A stretch of DNA of 64,000 nt, taken from positions 1 to 64,000 of the forward strand of contig JAOAIP010000037.1 in NCBI GenBank assembly GCA_026414605.1, read 5' to 3'. The notes beneath the pieces were generated by a model. That model saw nothing but the letters and a program-made list of their open reading frames with translations. It had not been told where the DNA came from and ran no database searches. This document shows, piece by piece, positions 52,369-63,300 of this stretch. Position numbers and translations under genes: made by a program. The stretch comes from Bacteroidia bacterium. Lineage in GTDB: Bacteria > Bacteroidota > Bacteroidia > B-17B0 > Aurantibacillaceae. Every line of letters starts with the position of its first letter. Position 1 is the first letter of the stretch.

Positions 52369-55300
52369 CTAAATTTGAACGGGATTATTGACAGAAGAGG
52401 TCTTTTTTTGAATATCAATTTTAATTAAGATATTATCTTCTAATTCTTCAAAATCATTGGTTGATGAAGTAATGGATACATCTATTTTATCGCATAATGT
52501 TTCAGTGCAAATATAGTTTTTAAATTGATTTGTAACGTCCGAAATAAGTTCATTATTGGTGGCAATGTTTACAATAATTCTATCTGTAATGTCTAAATCC
52601 TTTTCTTTTCTTTGATTTTGAATACGATTGACAATTTCTCGGGCTAATCCTTCTTTGAATAAATCGTCCGTGATATTAATATCTAATGCCACTGTAATGC
52701 CGTTTTTACTGGCGACTTTCCATCCTGGAACATCTACGGGAATTATCTCTACATCTTCGGGAAGTAAAATCAAAGTTTCATTTTCGTATGGAATTTCTAA
52801 TTTTCCATTGTTTTCAATAGAATGAATGGCAGTGTCTGCATTTTCAGCAAGATATTGTTGTAAAAACTTTGTGTATTTAGGATATTTTTTTCCTATTGAC
52901 TTGAAGTTTAACTTGATATTTTTGACTATTTTAATTTTAGTTTCATCTACTACTTCTAAATTTTTGACATTTACTTCATTGAGTATAACATCTTTTACAC
53001 TTAATATCTTTTCTTTGATATCTTTGTTCAATACGGGAATTTGAACTAATTGTAATGGCAGACGAACTTTGATATTTTCTTTTTTGCGAATGGAAAGTAT
53101 GAGTGAAGAAATAGTTTGAGCCAAATACATTCTTTCTTCTAATTCTAAATTAATATCTGATGCATTGGATTTTGGAAAATCAGAAAGATGAATGGATTCG
53201 GCTTGGAATAAGGGATTTTTTTCAACACCTTGCTTTAAATTTTGATACAGCCATTCTGCAAAGAATGGAGCAATAGGTGCTATCAAATGATCAATAGTAT
53301 AAAGGTTGTAATGAAGAATTTCATAAGCAGAAAGTTTGTCTTCGCTTTGAGCGTTTTTCCAAAATCTTCTACGAGACAAACGAACATACCAGTTACTTAA
53401 ATGTTCATCCACAAATTCTTCAATAGCACGAGCGGCTTTGTGTGGTTCAAAATCGTCGTAATACTTGGTAACTTCGGTTATTAAACTATTGAGTTTTGAT
53501 AATATCCAATTATCCAGTTCGTGTCTTTGATGAGCAGGAATCTGAAAAGAATCAGAAGGTGTGAAGTTATCTACATTGGCATACATTGCGTAGAACTGGT
53601 AAGTATTATAGAGTGTAGAGAAAAATTGTCTTTGACTTTCAATAATACCATTAATGTCAAATTTTAAGTTATCCCAAGGAGCGGCATTGCTCACCATATA
53701 CCAACGAGTAGCGTCAGAACTGTATTTTTCAAGGGTATCAAAAGGATCTACCACGTTGCCCAAGCGTTTACTCATTTTGTTTCCATTCTTATCTAAAACT
53801 AAACCATTGCTTACTACATTTTTGTAAGCCACACTATCAAAAACAATCGTAGCAATAGCGTGCAATGTATAAAACCAACCTCTTGTTTGATCAACCCCTT
53901 CGGCAATGAAATCGGCGGGAAATAATCCTGTCAAGTCCTTTGTTTCAAAAGGATAATGATGTTGTGCATAAGGCATAGCCCCACTATCAAACCATACATC
54001 TATCAAGTCGCTTTCTCTTTTGAGGGTTATAGTTTCATTCTTGTCGTTTTCAAATTCAAAGAAAATATTGTCAATATAGGGTTTGTGCAAATCTAATTGT
54101 TTAATCAATGCGTCGTCAATGGCTTTTTTAGTATCGTTTTCTACATAATATCCTTTGGCAATAAATTCTTTTTTATCTGAAAGGCGAATAGCAGTGCATT
54201 GCTTTAAATCTTCTCTACAAGATACTACTAATTCGTATTGAACATCTTTATCTCTCCATACAGGCAATGGAATGCCCCAATAACGAGATCTTGATAAATT
54301 CCAATCGTTTAAGTTTTCCAACCAATTTCCAAATCTTCCTGTTCCTGTGCTTTCGGGCTTCCAATTAATAGTTTTATTGAGTTCAATTAGTCGGTCTTTG
54401 ACGGCTGTTACTTTGATGAACCAAGAATCAAGAGGATAATACAAAACGGGCTTATCTGTTCTCCAACAATGCGGATAATTGTGTTCGTAAAGTTCTTTTT
54501 TGAAAAGTTTACCTTCTGTTTGTAGTTTTAAAATAATTCGTTCATCAACGCTTAAATAACTTAATTTGGAAGTATCGGAAATAACGGATTTTAATTTTTC
54601 TTTTTGGATAGATGTCCAATATTGTTTTTCTTCTTCTGTCAAATATGCTTCTTTGACAGGCTCTTCGCCATACAAAAACACATCGTCTTTGACTTCTTTG
54701 ACAAATCTACCTTTGAGGTCTACTAATGTCAATGCAGGTAAATGATGTTCTTTGGCTACTTTGAAGTCGTCTTCGCCAAAACTTGGTGCAATATGCACGA
54801 TACCTGTTCCATCTTCGGTGGTTACAAATTTTCCTGTAACAATTCTAAATGCTTTGCCTTCGGGCTTTACAAAAGGTAATAATTGTTCATAACGAACATC
54901 CAATAATTGTTGTCCTTTGAATTCTGCAATTATTTGATAAGGAATTTTCTTTTTAGCAATATCTACATCATTAAAATTTAAATTTTCATTTTCTTTTGGG
55001 AAATACTTGTGTAATAAGGGTTTTGCTAATATAACAATGATTTTTTCATTTTCGGTTTTGGATTTTGGATAGGGATGATAAGTTTTTACAGCCACATAAT
55101 CGATATCAGGGTGCACGGCTAATCCTGTATTAGAAGGCAATGTCCAAGGGGTAGTCGTCCAAGCCAAGGCGTATACAGGAAGGTTGTGTTGAAACAATGC
55201 AGTAACATTAGAATAACACAAGCCACCGCAGTTGTCTTCTGCAAGCGGCGGAATGAGTTTGAACATAGCAATAGCCGTTCTATCTTTGACGGGCTTATAG

Positions 55301-55899
55301 CATCCGGGTTGATTTAATTCGTGAGAAGATAAGCCCGTTCCTGCTGCAGGAGAGTAGGGTTGAATAGTGTATCCTTTGTAAAGCAAGCCCTTGTTGTATA
55401 TTTGTTTTAATAACCACCATACGCTTTCAATATAATTGTTATCGTAGGTAACATAGGGATGCTTCATATCTACCCAATAGCCCATCCATTCGGTGAGTTG
55501 TTCCCATTTGTCGGTATAACGCATCACCGCTTCACGGCATTTTTTGTTGTATTCTTCTATAGAAATTTTTTTGCCAATATCTTCTTTGGTAATGCCAAGT
55601 TCTTTTTCAACGCCTAATTCTACGGGCAATCCATGCGTATCCCATCCGGCTTTGCGATGCACTTGATACCCTTGCATTGTTTTGTAGCGACAAAAGATGT
55701 CTTTAATAGTACGAGACATTACGTGATGGATGCCAGGCAAACCATTAGCACTGGGTGGTCCTTCATAAAATATCCATTTTGGCTTACCTTCTCTGTTTTG
55801 AATGGACTTTTCAAAACATTGATGTTCTTTCCAAAATTGTAAAATTTGTTTGTTGATTTCAGGTAATTGTAATTGTTTGTATTCAGGATATTTTTTCAT
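52369..55899 (-). CDS. ileS: Isoleucine-tRNA ligase
   Basis: The 1176-residue class I synthetase shows FYEGPPSANGLPGIHHVMSR (HIGH motif variant, ~residues 45-65), the CP1 editing-domain signature AWTTTPWTLPSNTGLAV, SRYWGIPLPVWR, LIDVWFDSGAMPYAQ, DQTRGWFYTLH and KNGNKMSKRLGNVVDP (KMSKR). The anticodon-binding domain and a C-terminal extension follow, as in the long Bacteroidota form. ATG 55899 (MKKYPEYKQLQLPEINKQ) is chosen because a TATTTTCG -7-like element lies between it and the further upstream ATG at 55953. Confidence 0.96.
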   Translation of the reverse strand: MKKYPEYKQLQLPEINKQILQFWKEHQCFEKSIQNREGKPKWIFYEGPPSANGLPGIHHVMSRTIKDIFCRYKTMQGYQVHRKAGWDTHGLPVELGVEKELGITKEDIGKKISIEEYNKKCREAVMRYTDKWEQLTEWMGYWVDMKHPYVTYDNNYIESVWWLLKQIYNKGLLYKGYTIQPYSPAAGTGLSSHELNQPGCYKPVKDRTAIAMFKLIPPLAEDNCGGLCYSNVTALFQHNLPVYALAWTTTPWTLPSNTGLAVHPDIDYVAVKTYHPYPKSKTENEKIIVILAKPLLHKYFPKENENLNFNDVDIAKKKIPYQIIAEFKGQQLLDVRYEQLLPFVKPEGKAFRIVTGKFVTTEDGTGIVHIAPSFGEDDFKVAKEHHLPALTLVDLKGRFVKEVKDDVFLYGEEPVKEAYLTEEEKQYWTSIQKEKLKSVISDTSKLSYLSVDERIILKLQTEGKLFKKELYEHNYPHCWRTDKPVLYYPLDSWFIKVTAVKDRLIELNKTINWKPESTGTGRFGNWLENLNDWNLSRSRYWGIPLPVWRDKDVQYELVVSCREDLKQCTAIRLSDKKEFIAKGYYVENDTKKAIDDALIKQLDLHKPYIDNIFFEFENDKNETITLKRESDLIDVWFDSGAMPYAQHHYPFETKDLTGLFPADFIAEGVDQTRGWFYTLHAIATIVFDSVAYKNVVSNGLVLDKNGNKMSKRLGNVVDPFDTLEKYSSDATRWYMVSNAAPWDNLKFDINGIIESQRQFFSTLYNTYQFYAMYANVDNFTPSDSFQIPAHQRHELDNWILSKLNSLITEVTKYYDDFEPHKAARAIEEFVDEHLSNWYVRLSRRRFWKNAQSEDKLSAYEILHYNLYTIDHLIAPIAPFFAEWLYQNLKQGVEKNPLFQAESIHLSDFPKSNASDINLELEERMYLAQTISSLILSIRKKENIKVRLPLQLVQIPVLNKDIKEKILSVKDVILNEVNVKNLEVVDETKIKIVKNIKLNFKSIGKKYPKYTKFLQQYLAENADTAIHSIENNGKLEIPYENETLILLPEDVEIIPVDVPGWKVASKNGITVALDINITDDLFKEGLAREIVNRIQNQRKEKDLDITDRIIVNIATNNELISDVTNQFKNYICTETLCDKIDVSITSSTNDFEELEDNILIKIDIQKKTSSVNNPVQI

Positions 55900-56024
55900 A
55901 GTTCTTAAAAAAGGAGTTGCGAAAATAAGCAATTTATTTTGAATAACATTCAAAAAAATAATGGATCAGGAATGATACAGTCAGTGGCATTTATACAATA
56001 AATTTTTTTAAATAATTGTTCATC

Positions 56025-58343
56025 TTACCTTTTCACCTTTTTACAATATACCACATTTTGTTTTGCATAAATGACAAAGTCCTGTTCGTCATTAAAAAGA
56101 GAAAAAATTTTGGGAGTTACAGTGCTTTCTACATTTTGCAAAATGGTATGGATATTATTATTTAAATCTATTTGAAAAATAGAATAATGATGTTGTTTTT
56201 TTAGCACCACATAAATGTTGGTAGGAGTTTGAGATATATTCATTGATTCATAAGTAGTGTCTAATTTTATTTGAGTTTGTTTTTCGGCTTTTAAGTTGTA
56301 CATTTTCAAATAAGCAGTATCCAGTGTAAGTATAAACACATTTTTGATAAGTGGCGGATGAATAAATTGTGCATCTTTGATGGGATTCGTCCATTGAATA
56401 ATATCTTTCTTTTGGTCATTTAAGGATATTCTATAAAGACCATCATTTGTGCAGTAATAAATGTAGGAATTACTTAATGTATTGGATATGTCAAATTGAT
56501 ATGCGAGTGTATTGGCAGGCAGACGATTTTTAAATTTGATTCTTCCTTCCCCTTTTCTACTAATTCCAATAATTTCGCCATTTTGACTAATTAAAAAAAT
56601 ATAATCGGATAATCCAATAGAAGCATAAAATACGGGCTGGGTGATAATTTCTTCATAATAAAATGGATGAAATTGTGAAGCAAGTTTAGCATCCAATGTG
56701 TAACTATAGGTGTAATGTTTTTTGGTAGAAAACCAAAGGCGATAATTTTTATTGTGTTCGTAATCTATAACTTGTAAAGGATTGGATAGTTCTGATGCAA
56801 AATGAATAGGAAATAATCCTACATTTTTTCCATTTCTATCTATAAGATAAATATCATTAGGGGTATTAAATACGATTTGATGTTTGTTGTTTTTTATTAT
56901 ATCTACTAAGAAAATATCAGATTTTACAGGACTTTTCAAAGGATACGTCCATTCTAATTTTCCTTCTTTGTTAATGGCTAATAATTGTTGTGAAGAATCT
57001 TGAACTAATATAAATTGGGATTTTGTTTTATGATCATCAAAAGAACCTACAATGTTTTGGATGGCGATAGAATGCTGAAATGCCCATAAATAGGGTGTAT
57101 TGAGCGTTTCTTTTTTTATATCTAAGGTAAATGAAAAATAATTTTTATTGATAGAAGAAAAAATATCTGCATAAATTGTATAATGGCTGGTATCATTTGA
57201 AAATTCTAATGGTATAAGAAGATACTTTGAAAGAGATGATGACTGAATGTCTTTTGATGATGTATAAAAAAGATGGGTCTTATAGAAACTACTTTTTGAA
57301 AAATCTTTAGTTAGTAATTGTTGATGGATATTTATGGTTTCAATAGAATGTGCTATTGCAAGATTATTTTCTGTAATAGTAATGTAAAAAACACTGTCTT
57401 TTGTAGATAAAGAGAATAAATGGCTGTATCTTGATGGTATTTTATAAATGTCTAATCCATTAATGTTCGTTACAGAATTAGCAATGTTTTTGAGGGTTTC
57501 AGAAATGATGTCTGAATTCATTATAGGAATTAATTGAAGGTCATTTGTTTTTATAATTTTTGAATAGATATTATTTTTTAATGCTGTATAAAACTCTGCA
57601 AAAGTTTCTTCGGCAGTATCTGGAATTGATGGCAGAGCAAGAGGTTCAATGATAGTATTAGTTGTAAATGTAAATTGATTGGCAGGATAATCTGTGTATT
57701 TTGAAAATTTTGAATAATGCAAAAAGCCATTAAATATTATTTGCTGTGCTTTGAATTGAACTTGATATGCTGTTTCAATTGTATCTTGCTTTTGATAGAT
57801 ACACAATGGAGAAGGATTTTTAGTGAAGATATTCAACCACTCTTGTAAAAATGAAAATGTAGATGTGTTTTTAGAAATAATAGATTTATTGGATACTAAA
57901 AAGTTGCCATCGTGTTCATTAAAAGATAAATGTTGTTGTTCAAGAAAATGTTTGATTTTAGTTATATCTTTTTGAAAACGAGGTGTAAAGCCCATTATCC
58001 ATTGATGATTAGGATACAAAGCAAAATAAAAACTATATTCTTGAAATTCTATTTCTTTGTTTACGGCGATTTCATAAAGCGAATCAAGATGCTTAGCAAA
58101 GACAATAAATTTTTGTAATTGAGAAGAACTTAATTCTTTTAATAATGAATATTGTGAGAGATATTTATTATACAATTCATCGGGATTTTTAAACTGCACA
58201 ACAATGTTTGGATGATTGGGTAAGAGTTCTAAAATTTTATTTGCTACAAGATTATGTTGATTAAAATAACGAATACTAAAAAAAAGAATAATTGCAGAAA
58301 TTAAAATAAAAGCACTACTTAAGTATAATCCCCTCTTTTTCAT
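56025..58343 (-). CDS. Membrane-anchored protein with C-terminal beta-propeller-like repeats
   Basis: The protein is 772 residues and its function is not recognised. One N-terminal transmembrane segment (YLSSAFILISAIILFFSIRY) is followed by a large extracytoplasmic region. Residues ~30-420 resemble the DUF3352-like envelope proteins (LLPNHPNIVVQFKNPDELYN, ALPSIPDTAEETFAEFYTAL). Residues ~430-770 contain PQQ-propeller-like strands: SQQLLAINKEGKLEWTYPLK, IYLIDRNGKNVGLFPI, IFLISQNGEIIGISRKGEG. It overlaps rnhB by 4 bp (ATGA), so the two are translationally coupled even though no functional link is obvious. It may be a scaffold in the cell envelope. Confidence 0.72.
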   Translation of the reverse strand: MKKRGLYLSSAFILISAIILFFSIRYFNQHNLVANKILELLPNHPNIVVQFKNPDELYNKYLSQYSLLKELSSSQLQKFIVFAKHLDSLYEIAVNKEIEFQEYSFYFALYPNHQWIMGFTPRFQKDITKIKHFLEQQHLSFNEHDGNFLVSNKSIISKNTSTFSFLQEWLNIFTKNPSPLCIYQKQDTIETAYQVQFKAQQIIFNGFLHYSKFSKYTDYPANQFTFTTNTIIEPLALPSIPDTAEETFAEFYTALKNNIYSKIIKTNDLQLIPIMNSDIISETLKNIANSVTNINGLDIYKIPSRYSHLFSLSTKDSVFYITITENNLAIAHSIETINIHQQLLTKDFSKSSFYKTHLFYTSSKDIQSSSLSKYLLIPLEFSNDTSHYTIYADIFSSINKNYFSFTLDIKKETLNTPYLWAFQHSIAIQNIVGSFDDHKTKSQFILVQDSSQQLLAINKEGKLEWTYPLKSPVKSDIFLVDIIKNNKHQIVFNTPNDIYLIDRNGKNVGLFPIHFASELSNPLQVIDYEHNKNYRLWFSTKKHYTYSYTLDAKLASQFHPFYYEEIITQPVFYASIGLSDYIFLISQNGEIIGISRKGEGRIKFKNRLPANTLAYQFDISNTLSNSYIYYCTNDGLYRISLNDQKKDIIQWTNPIKDAQFIHPPLIKNVFILTLDTAYLKMYNLKAEKQTQIKLDTTYESMNISQTPTNIYVVLKKQHHYSIFQIDLNNNIHTILQNVESTVTPKIFSLFNDEQDFVIYAKQNVVYCKKVKR

Positions 58344-58948
58344 AGTTCGTCAAATAATTTGGGCTGAATAGCGTTTTGACAAATTCCAAAACTTTTCCGA
58401 TGGTATTTTGAAATGCCGAATTTTTCAATGGCTAAACGATGGTCTTTGGTAGGATAACCTTTGTTTTTGTTCCAATGATAGTGTGGAAATTCTTTGTGGA
58501 TATTCAACATATACAAGTCCCTTTCTGTTTTGGCTAAAATAGAGGCAGCCGCAATGGATAAGTAGAGACCATCGCCTTTTACAATACAATGATATGGAAT
58601 TTTTTTATAGGGTTTAAATCGGTTACCATCTACAATGATAGTATCAAATTTTTCTTTTAATGTGTCAAGGGCTTTATGCATTGCAAGAATAGAAGCATTT
58701 AAGATATTCAAGGTGTCAATTTCTTCGGGTGTGCAGTAAGCAATGGCATAGTCAATAGCATTATAGATGATAATATCTCTGGCATGCATTCTTTGTTCAA
58801 AAGATAATTGCTTAGAATCTTTGATAAGTGGGTGCGAAAAATCATTCGGTAAAATGACAGCCGCCGCAAAAACAGAACCTGCCAAACAACCACGTCCTGC
58901 TTCATCACATCCTACTACTATTTTAGTATTGTCAAAATGTTTTAGCAT
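58340..58948 (-). CDS. rnhB: Ribonuclease HII
   Basis: The 202-residue enzyme removes RNA primers and single misincorporated ribonucleotides from DNA. The catalytic Asp15-Glu16 lie in VVGCDEAGRGCLAGSVFAAA. Further acidic residues are in IIVDGNRFKPY and KTERDLYMLNI, and NKGYPTKDHRLAIEKFG with YHRKSFG closes the RNase HII C-terminal part. It overlaps the start of the downstream envelope gene by 4 bp. Confidence 0.95.
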   Translation of the reverse strand: MLKHFDNTKIVVGCDEAGRGCLAGSVFAAAVILPNDFSHPLIKDSKQLSFEQRMHARDIIIYNAIDYAIAYCTPEEIDTLNILNASILAMHKALDTLKEKFDTIIVDGNRFKPYKKIPYHCIVKGDGLYLSIAAASILAKTERDLYMLNIHKEFPHYHWNKNKGYPTKDHRLAIEKFGISKYHRKSFGICQNAIQPKLFDEL

Positions 58949-59234
58949 CTTTTTTACGAGTTATGTGATATTACTTACTATTTGGGAATAACACGAGAAT
59001 TACAAGGATTTTTTAATTATCTTTTTTATCAGTATTGTTTGTGTTCTATTACCAACTCTAATTATTAAATGAATTCCGCACGTTCAGGTCTCAATACTTA
59101 AAAACTTTTTCATTATTGTTTCGCTTCTCTTTTTGAAAAAGATAGAGGAACGATTTGAAAAAATATCTACTTTAAGTATTCCCTCTTTCTAATTTGATTA
59201 GAGAGAGAGAATTAAAAGGGGGTGAGTCAAATTA

Positions 59235-60065
59235 TCAAAAGTATTTTTTACTGACTTCATAAATATCCAAAAGCGGTAATAGAAAACTTTCTAAGTCATA
59301 TACACACATTTGAGAGGCGGCATCACACAATGCATTTTCAGGTTCTGGATGGGTTTCAATAAATAATCCATCTACGCCTGCACCAATAGCGGCTTTGGCT
59401 AATGTAAACGCATATTCACGTGCACCGCCTTTTGCATCAGCACTTGGAATGCCATATTTTCTAATAGAATGCGTAACATCAAAAACAACAGGATAACCTA
59501 ATTGTTGCATATGATAAAAACTTCTTGGATCTACAACTAAATCATTATAACCAAAAGTATAACCACGTTCTGTCAATATCAATTGATCATTACCACTATC
59601 AAGACATTTTTGAACGGGGTATTTCATATTTTCGGGAGCAAGAAATTGTCCGTGTTTGATATTGACAATTTTTCCTGTTTTTGCAGCAGCAACGAGCAAT
59701 GCTGTTTGCATACACAAATAAGCAGGTATTTGAATAACGTCTACAACTTCTGCCACTGCGGCTGCGTGACTCGGCTCGTGAATGTCGGTAAGTATTGGAA
59801 AACCAAAGTCCTTTTTGATTTTTGATAATACTTCTAAACCTTTTTCTAACCCAGGACCATCATAGTATTTTAAACTACTTCTATTGTCTTTCTTAAAAGA
59901 AGATTTATAAATAACAGGGATTTTTAATCGTTCGGATACATCTTTTAGTTTTTCAGCCGTTTTATACATTATTGATTCGTCTTCAATCACACAAGGACCT
60001 GAAATTAAAAACAATTGTTTACTTCCACATTCTATGTTTTTTACTTTCACAATTTTTTTAGCCAT
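59235..60065 (-). CDS. kdsA: 3-deoxy-8-phosphooctulonate (KDO-8-P) synthase, metal-dependent type
   Basis: The 276-residue TIM-barrel enzyme joins phosphoenolpyruvate and arabinose 5-phosphate for the KDO part of lipopolysaccharide. It shows YKSSFKKDNRSSL, TDIHEPSHAAAVAEVVDVIQ, IKHGQFLAPENMKYPV, LTERGYTFGYNDLVVD and ETHPEPENALCDAASQ. Cys25 in LISGPCVIEDE occupies the position of the metal-binding Cys of the Aquifex enzyme, where E. coli KdsA has Asn. The other ligands are expected in VTHSIRK, ETHPEPE and CDAAS. A metal-dependent enzyme is therefore expected. Together with rfaE2 it supports a Gram-negative envelope with LPS. Confidence 0.94.
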   Translation of the reverse strand: MAKKIVKVKNIECGSKQLFLISGPCVIEDESIMYKTAEKLKDVSERLKIPVIYKSSFKKDNRSSLKYYDGPGLEKGLEVLSKIKKDFGFPILTDIHEPSHAAAVAEVVDVIQIPAYLCMQTALLVAAAKTGKIVNIKHGQFLAPENMKYPVQKCLDSGNDQLILTERGYTFGYNDLVVDPRSFYHMQQLGYPVVFDVTHSIRKYGIPSADAKGGAREYAFTLAKAAIGAGVDGLFIETHPEPENALCDAASQMCVYDLESFLLPLLDIYEVSKKYF

Positions 60066-60301
60066 AATTTTTTAGCACAATGTTACGCAGTAATTTAAGA
60101 TTGAGCAAATTATTTTTTTAAAAGGAGTTTTTCAATAATTCACTCTTGTATTTATTTTACCGTATTTCTACATCTATTGCCATTTATCAAATTTTTTAAT
60201 AAATAGGTTGTGTCTATTCGTATAAAGTTTAGAAAAACAAAGAATAATGAAATCATCAACCAAATATTCAAATAGTATGAATAACATTAAAATTTACTAC
60301 T

Positions 60302-63300
60302 ATGAGAACAAATTTAATCGCCCTATTACTTATGGCTGTGATTTCAGCCAATGGGCAAAGGGAATCACTCATCACCAATATGGATAATACAAAAGGTGTT
60401 GAGTATTGGATGTCTTTGGCTCGTGAAAGACATTTACTACCTGCTGAAGCACAGGAGTTTGTCCAATCTCATTTAAATGATACGGTTCAAGTATTCAAGT
60501 ATAGCACAAATACTTTTCCCTCTACACAACAATTCTGTACCAATATGGATTTTGAAACGGGTGATTTATCAGGATGGGTCGCCACCAGTGGATATCACCC
60601 ACTTTATAATTCTACAGGGTGTTGTCCCTTTTCAGGTGGGGCTCAAGCAATTATGAGTGGTGCAGGAAATGATGTTTGTGGAGGTTTTCCTGTTGTGTGT
60701 CCGGGTGGAAATTTTTCATTGAAATTAGGTGATAATCAAGTGGGAGGAAGAGCAGATAGAATTGAACAAACATTTTTGGTAACCGCTGCCAATGCGTATT
60801 TTACTTACAAATACGCAGTAGTTCTTCAAGATCCCGGACATTCACCGGCAAATCAGCCCAAATTTGAAATTGAAATGTTTGATCAACAAGGCAACTCAAT
60901 ACCTTGTACTTATTATAGTGTAACGGCGGGGCAAGGAATTCCTGGATTTTTTAACTCTACTACTTGTACTGGTGTGATATACAAGCCGTGGTCAAGTGTA
61001 TCTGTTGATTTGACTGCTTACATTGGTCAAAATGTAACTATTCGTTTTACTACTTATGATTGTGCATTGGGTGGTCATTATGCTTATGCCTACATTGATG
61101 GGGATTGTCTCTCATTTCCACAAACTCAACCAGATACCATTTGTGTAGGACAAACTAAAACACTTTGTGCCCCTTCCGGTTTTGCTGCTTATCAATGGAG
61201 TGGAGTAGGTGTGAATGGTAACACCAATCAATGCGTTACTATATCTAATCCTGGTAATTATGCCGTACAAACAACAATGTTTACAGGATGTCCAGGACCT
61301 ACTTTTTATTTTCCTGTTTTCAATAGACCTATGCCAAATGCTAACTTTAATATAGGTAATAGCAATACAATTTGTGGATTAACCGTCAACTTTCATAACA
61401 CATCCAGTAATGCAGGGGGTACTACTTATTGGTATTGGGATTTTGGAGATGGTAGCACTTCTAATGTTCAAAATCCTGTACATACTTATAGTGCAACGGG
61501 TCAATATAGTGTTACACTCATTGTTGGAAATTCTTATGGTTGCTATGATACAACAGGAATGATGGTAGATGTCAATAATCCTTTGGTGGCAAATTTTAAT
61601 GCCCCTGATGTTTGTTTGGGTGCAGTTACAAATTTTACCAATACAAGTTCTATTTCGCAAGGAGCAATCACCAGTTCTCAATGGTCTTTTGGTGATGGTT
61701 CAACATCCAATCAAATGAATCCATCGTATATTTATACAACAGCAGGTACTTATTCAGTAATGTTAGTCGCTACATCTAATAAGGGTTGTAAAGATACTGT
61801 GGTTAAAACAGTCAATGTCTATTCATTGCCCAATGTAACATTTACAGCCACTAATGTGTGTTATGGAAATTCTATTCAATTTACTTCAAATGCAAATGTT
61901 AGTGGAGGAAGTATTGTGATGTATCAATGGAATTTTGGAAACGGTCAAACATCCAATCAAATCCATCCAACTTATACGTATCCAATGGCTGGCAATTACA
62001 CAGTGTCTCTGACAGTGAGTTCTAATAATAATTGCATCAATACTTATTCATTACCTATCACAGTTTATCCTTTGCCACAAGTCAACTTTTCAGCATCTAA
62101 TGTTTGTTATGGTACTGCTGTTACATTTAATAATCAATCCAGTATTGCTACAGGAAGTATTGTCAATTATCTTTGGTCATTTGGCAATGGTCAGACATCT
62201 ACACTTGTTAATCCTCAATGTGCATATACATCGCCAGGCGTTTATACAGTTCATTTAACAGCCATTAGTGATAATAATTGTTCTTCTACCATCTCTCACA
62301 CTGTGGAAGTATATCCATTACCACAAGTGTTATTTACTGCTCAAAATAATTGTGCGAATGCTTCTATTGTTTTCAATAATCAAAGTAATGTTCCGAATGG
62401 ACAAATTATACAATACCAATGGAATTTTAGTAATGGATTCAGTTCTACTTTAGCACAACCCCAATTTAGTTTTTCAACACCTGGAATTTACACAGCGACA
62501 TTAACAGTAATTAGTAACCATAATTGCATTGCGGCTTCTACCAGTACATTTGAGGTATATCCTCTACCGAATGTTTCTTTTAATTTTAATAATGTATGCG
62601 AAGGCAATCCAGTGTATTTTGTGAATAATTCTAACATTTCATATGGAAATATCGCTTCTTATCAATGGCAATTTGGAAATGGTTGGGTCTCTTCACAGGT
62701 CAATCCAAATGTGTTATATTCTTCTGCAGGAAATTATGTAGTTACATTAACAGCAACATCAGATAAGTCCTGTGTGGCATCTGCAAGCAATACCGTTTCT
62801 GTATTTCCAACGCCCTATACACAATTTTCTGTAACTACTGCTTGTTTTAATCATCCTAATCAATTTACTAATTTAAGCACTATTTCTTTTGGAAGTATTA
62901 CTAAATTCAAATGGGATTTTGAAAACGATGGAGTTTGGGATGATACATTAAATCTCAATCCTTTGCATGTATATCCCTCTGCAGGAATATTTAAAGCCAA
63001 ATTATTAACTGTTAGTAATAATGGATGTTCTAATCAAACAATGAACAATGTCGTAGTTCATCAAAATCCAGTGGCTAATTTTTCAATGAATAAAACATGT
63101 TTGGGAGATATTACACAATTTACTAATCTTTCTTATTCTAATGATGGCATAATCACTGCTTACTATTGGGACTTAAACGCAGATGGTTATTATGACAATG
63201 TGAGTAATCAGCCAACATTTCAATATCCTTCGCATGGAAGTTATTTGATAACATTAGAAGTTCAAACCGAACATGGCTGTATTTCTACAATAAAGAAGCC

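Noticed and set aside
59040-59234. Possible small RNA or gene between rnhB and kdsA
   Set aside because: There are only weak imperfect inverted repeats (CTCTTTCTAAT against ATTAGAGAGAG) and no promoter-terminator pair; it reads as a decayed intergenic repeat.
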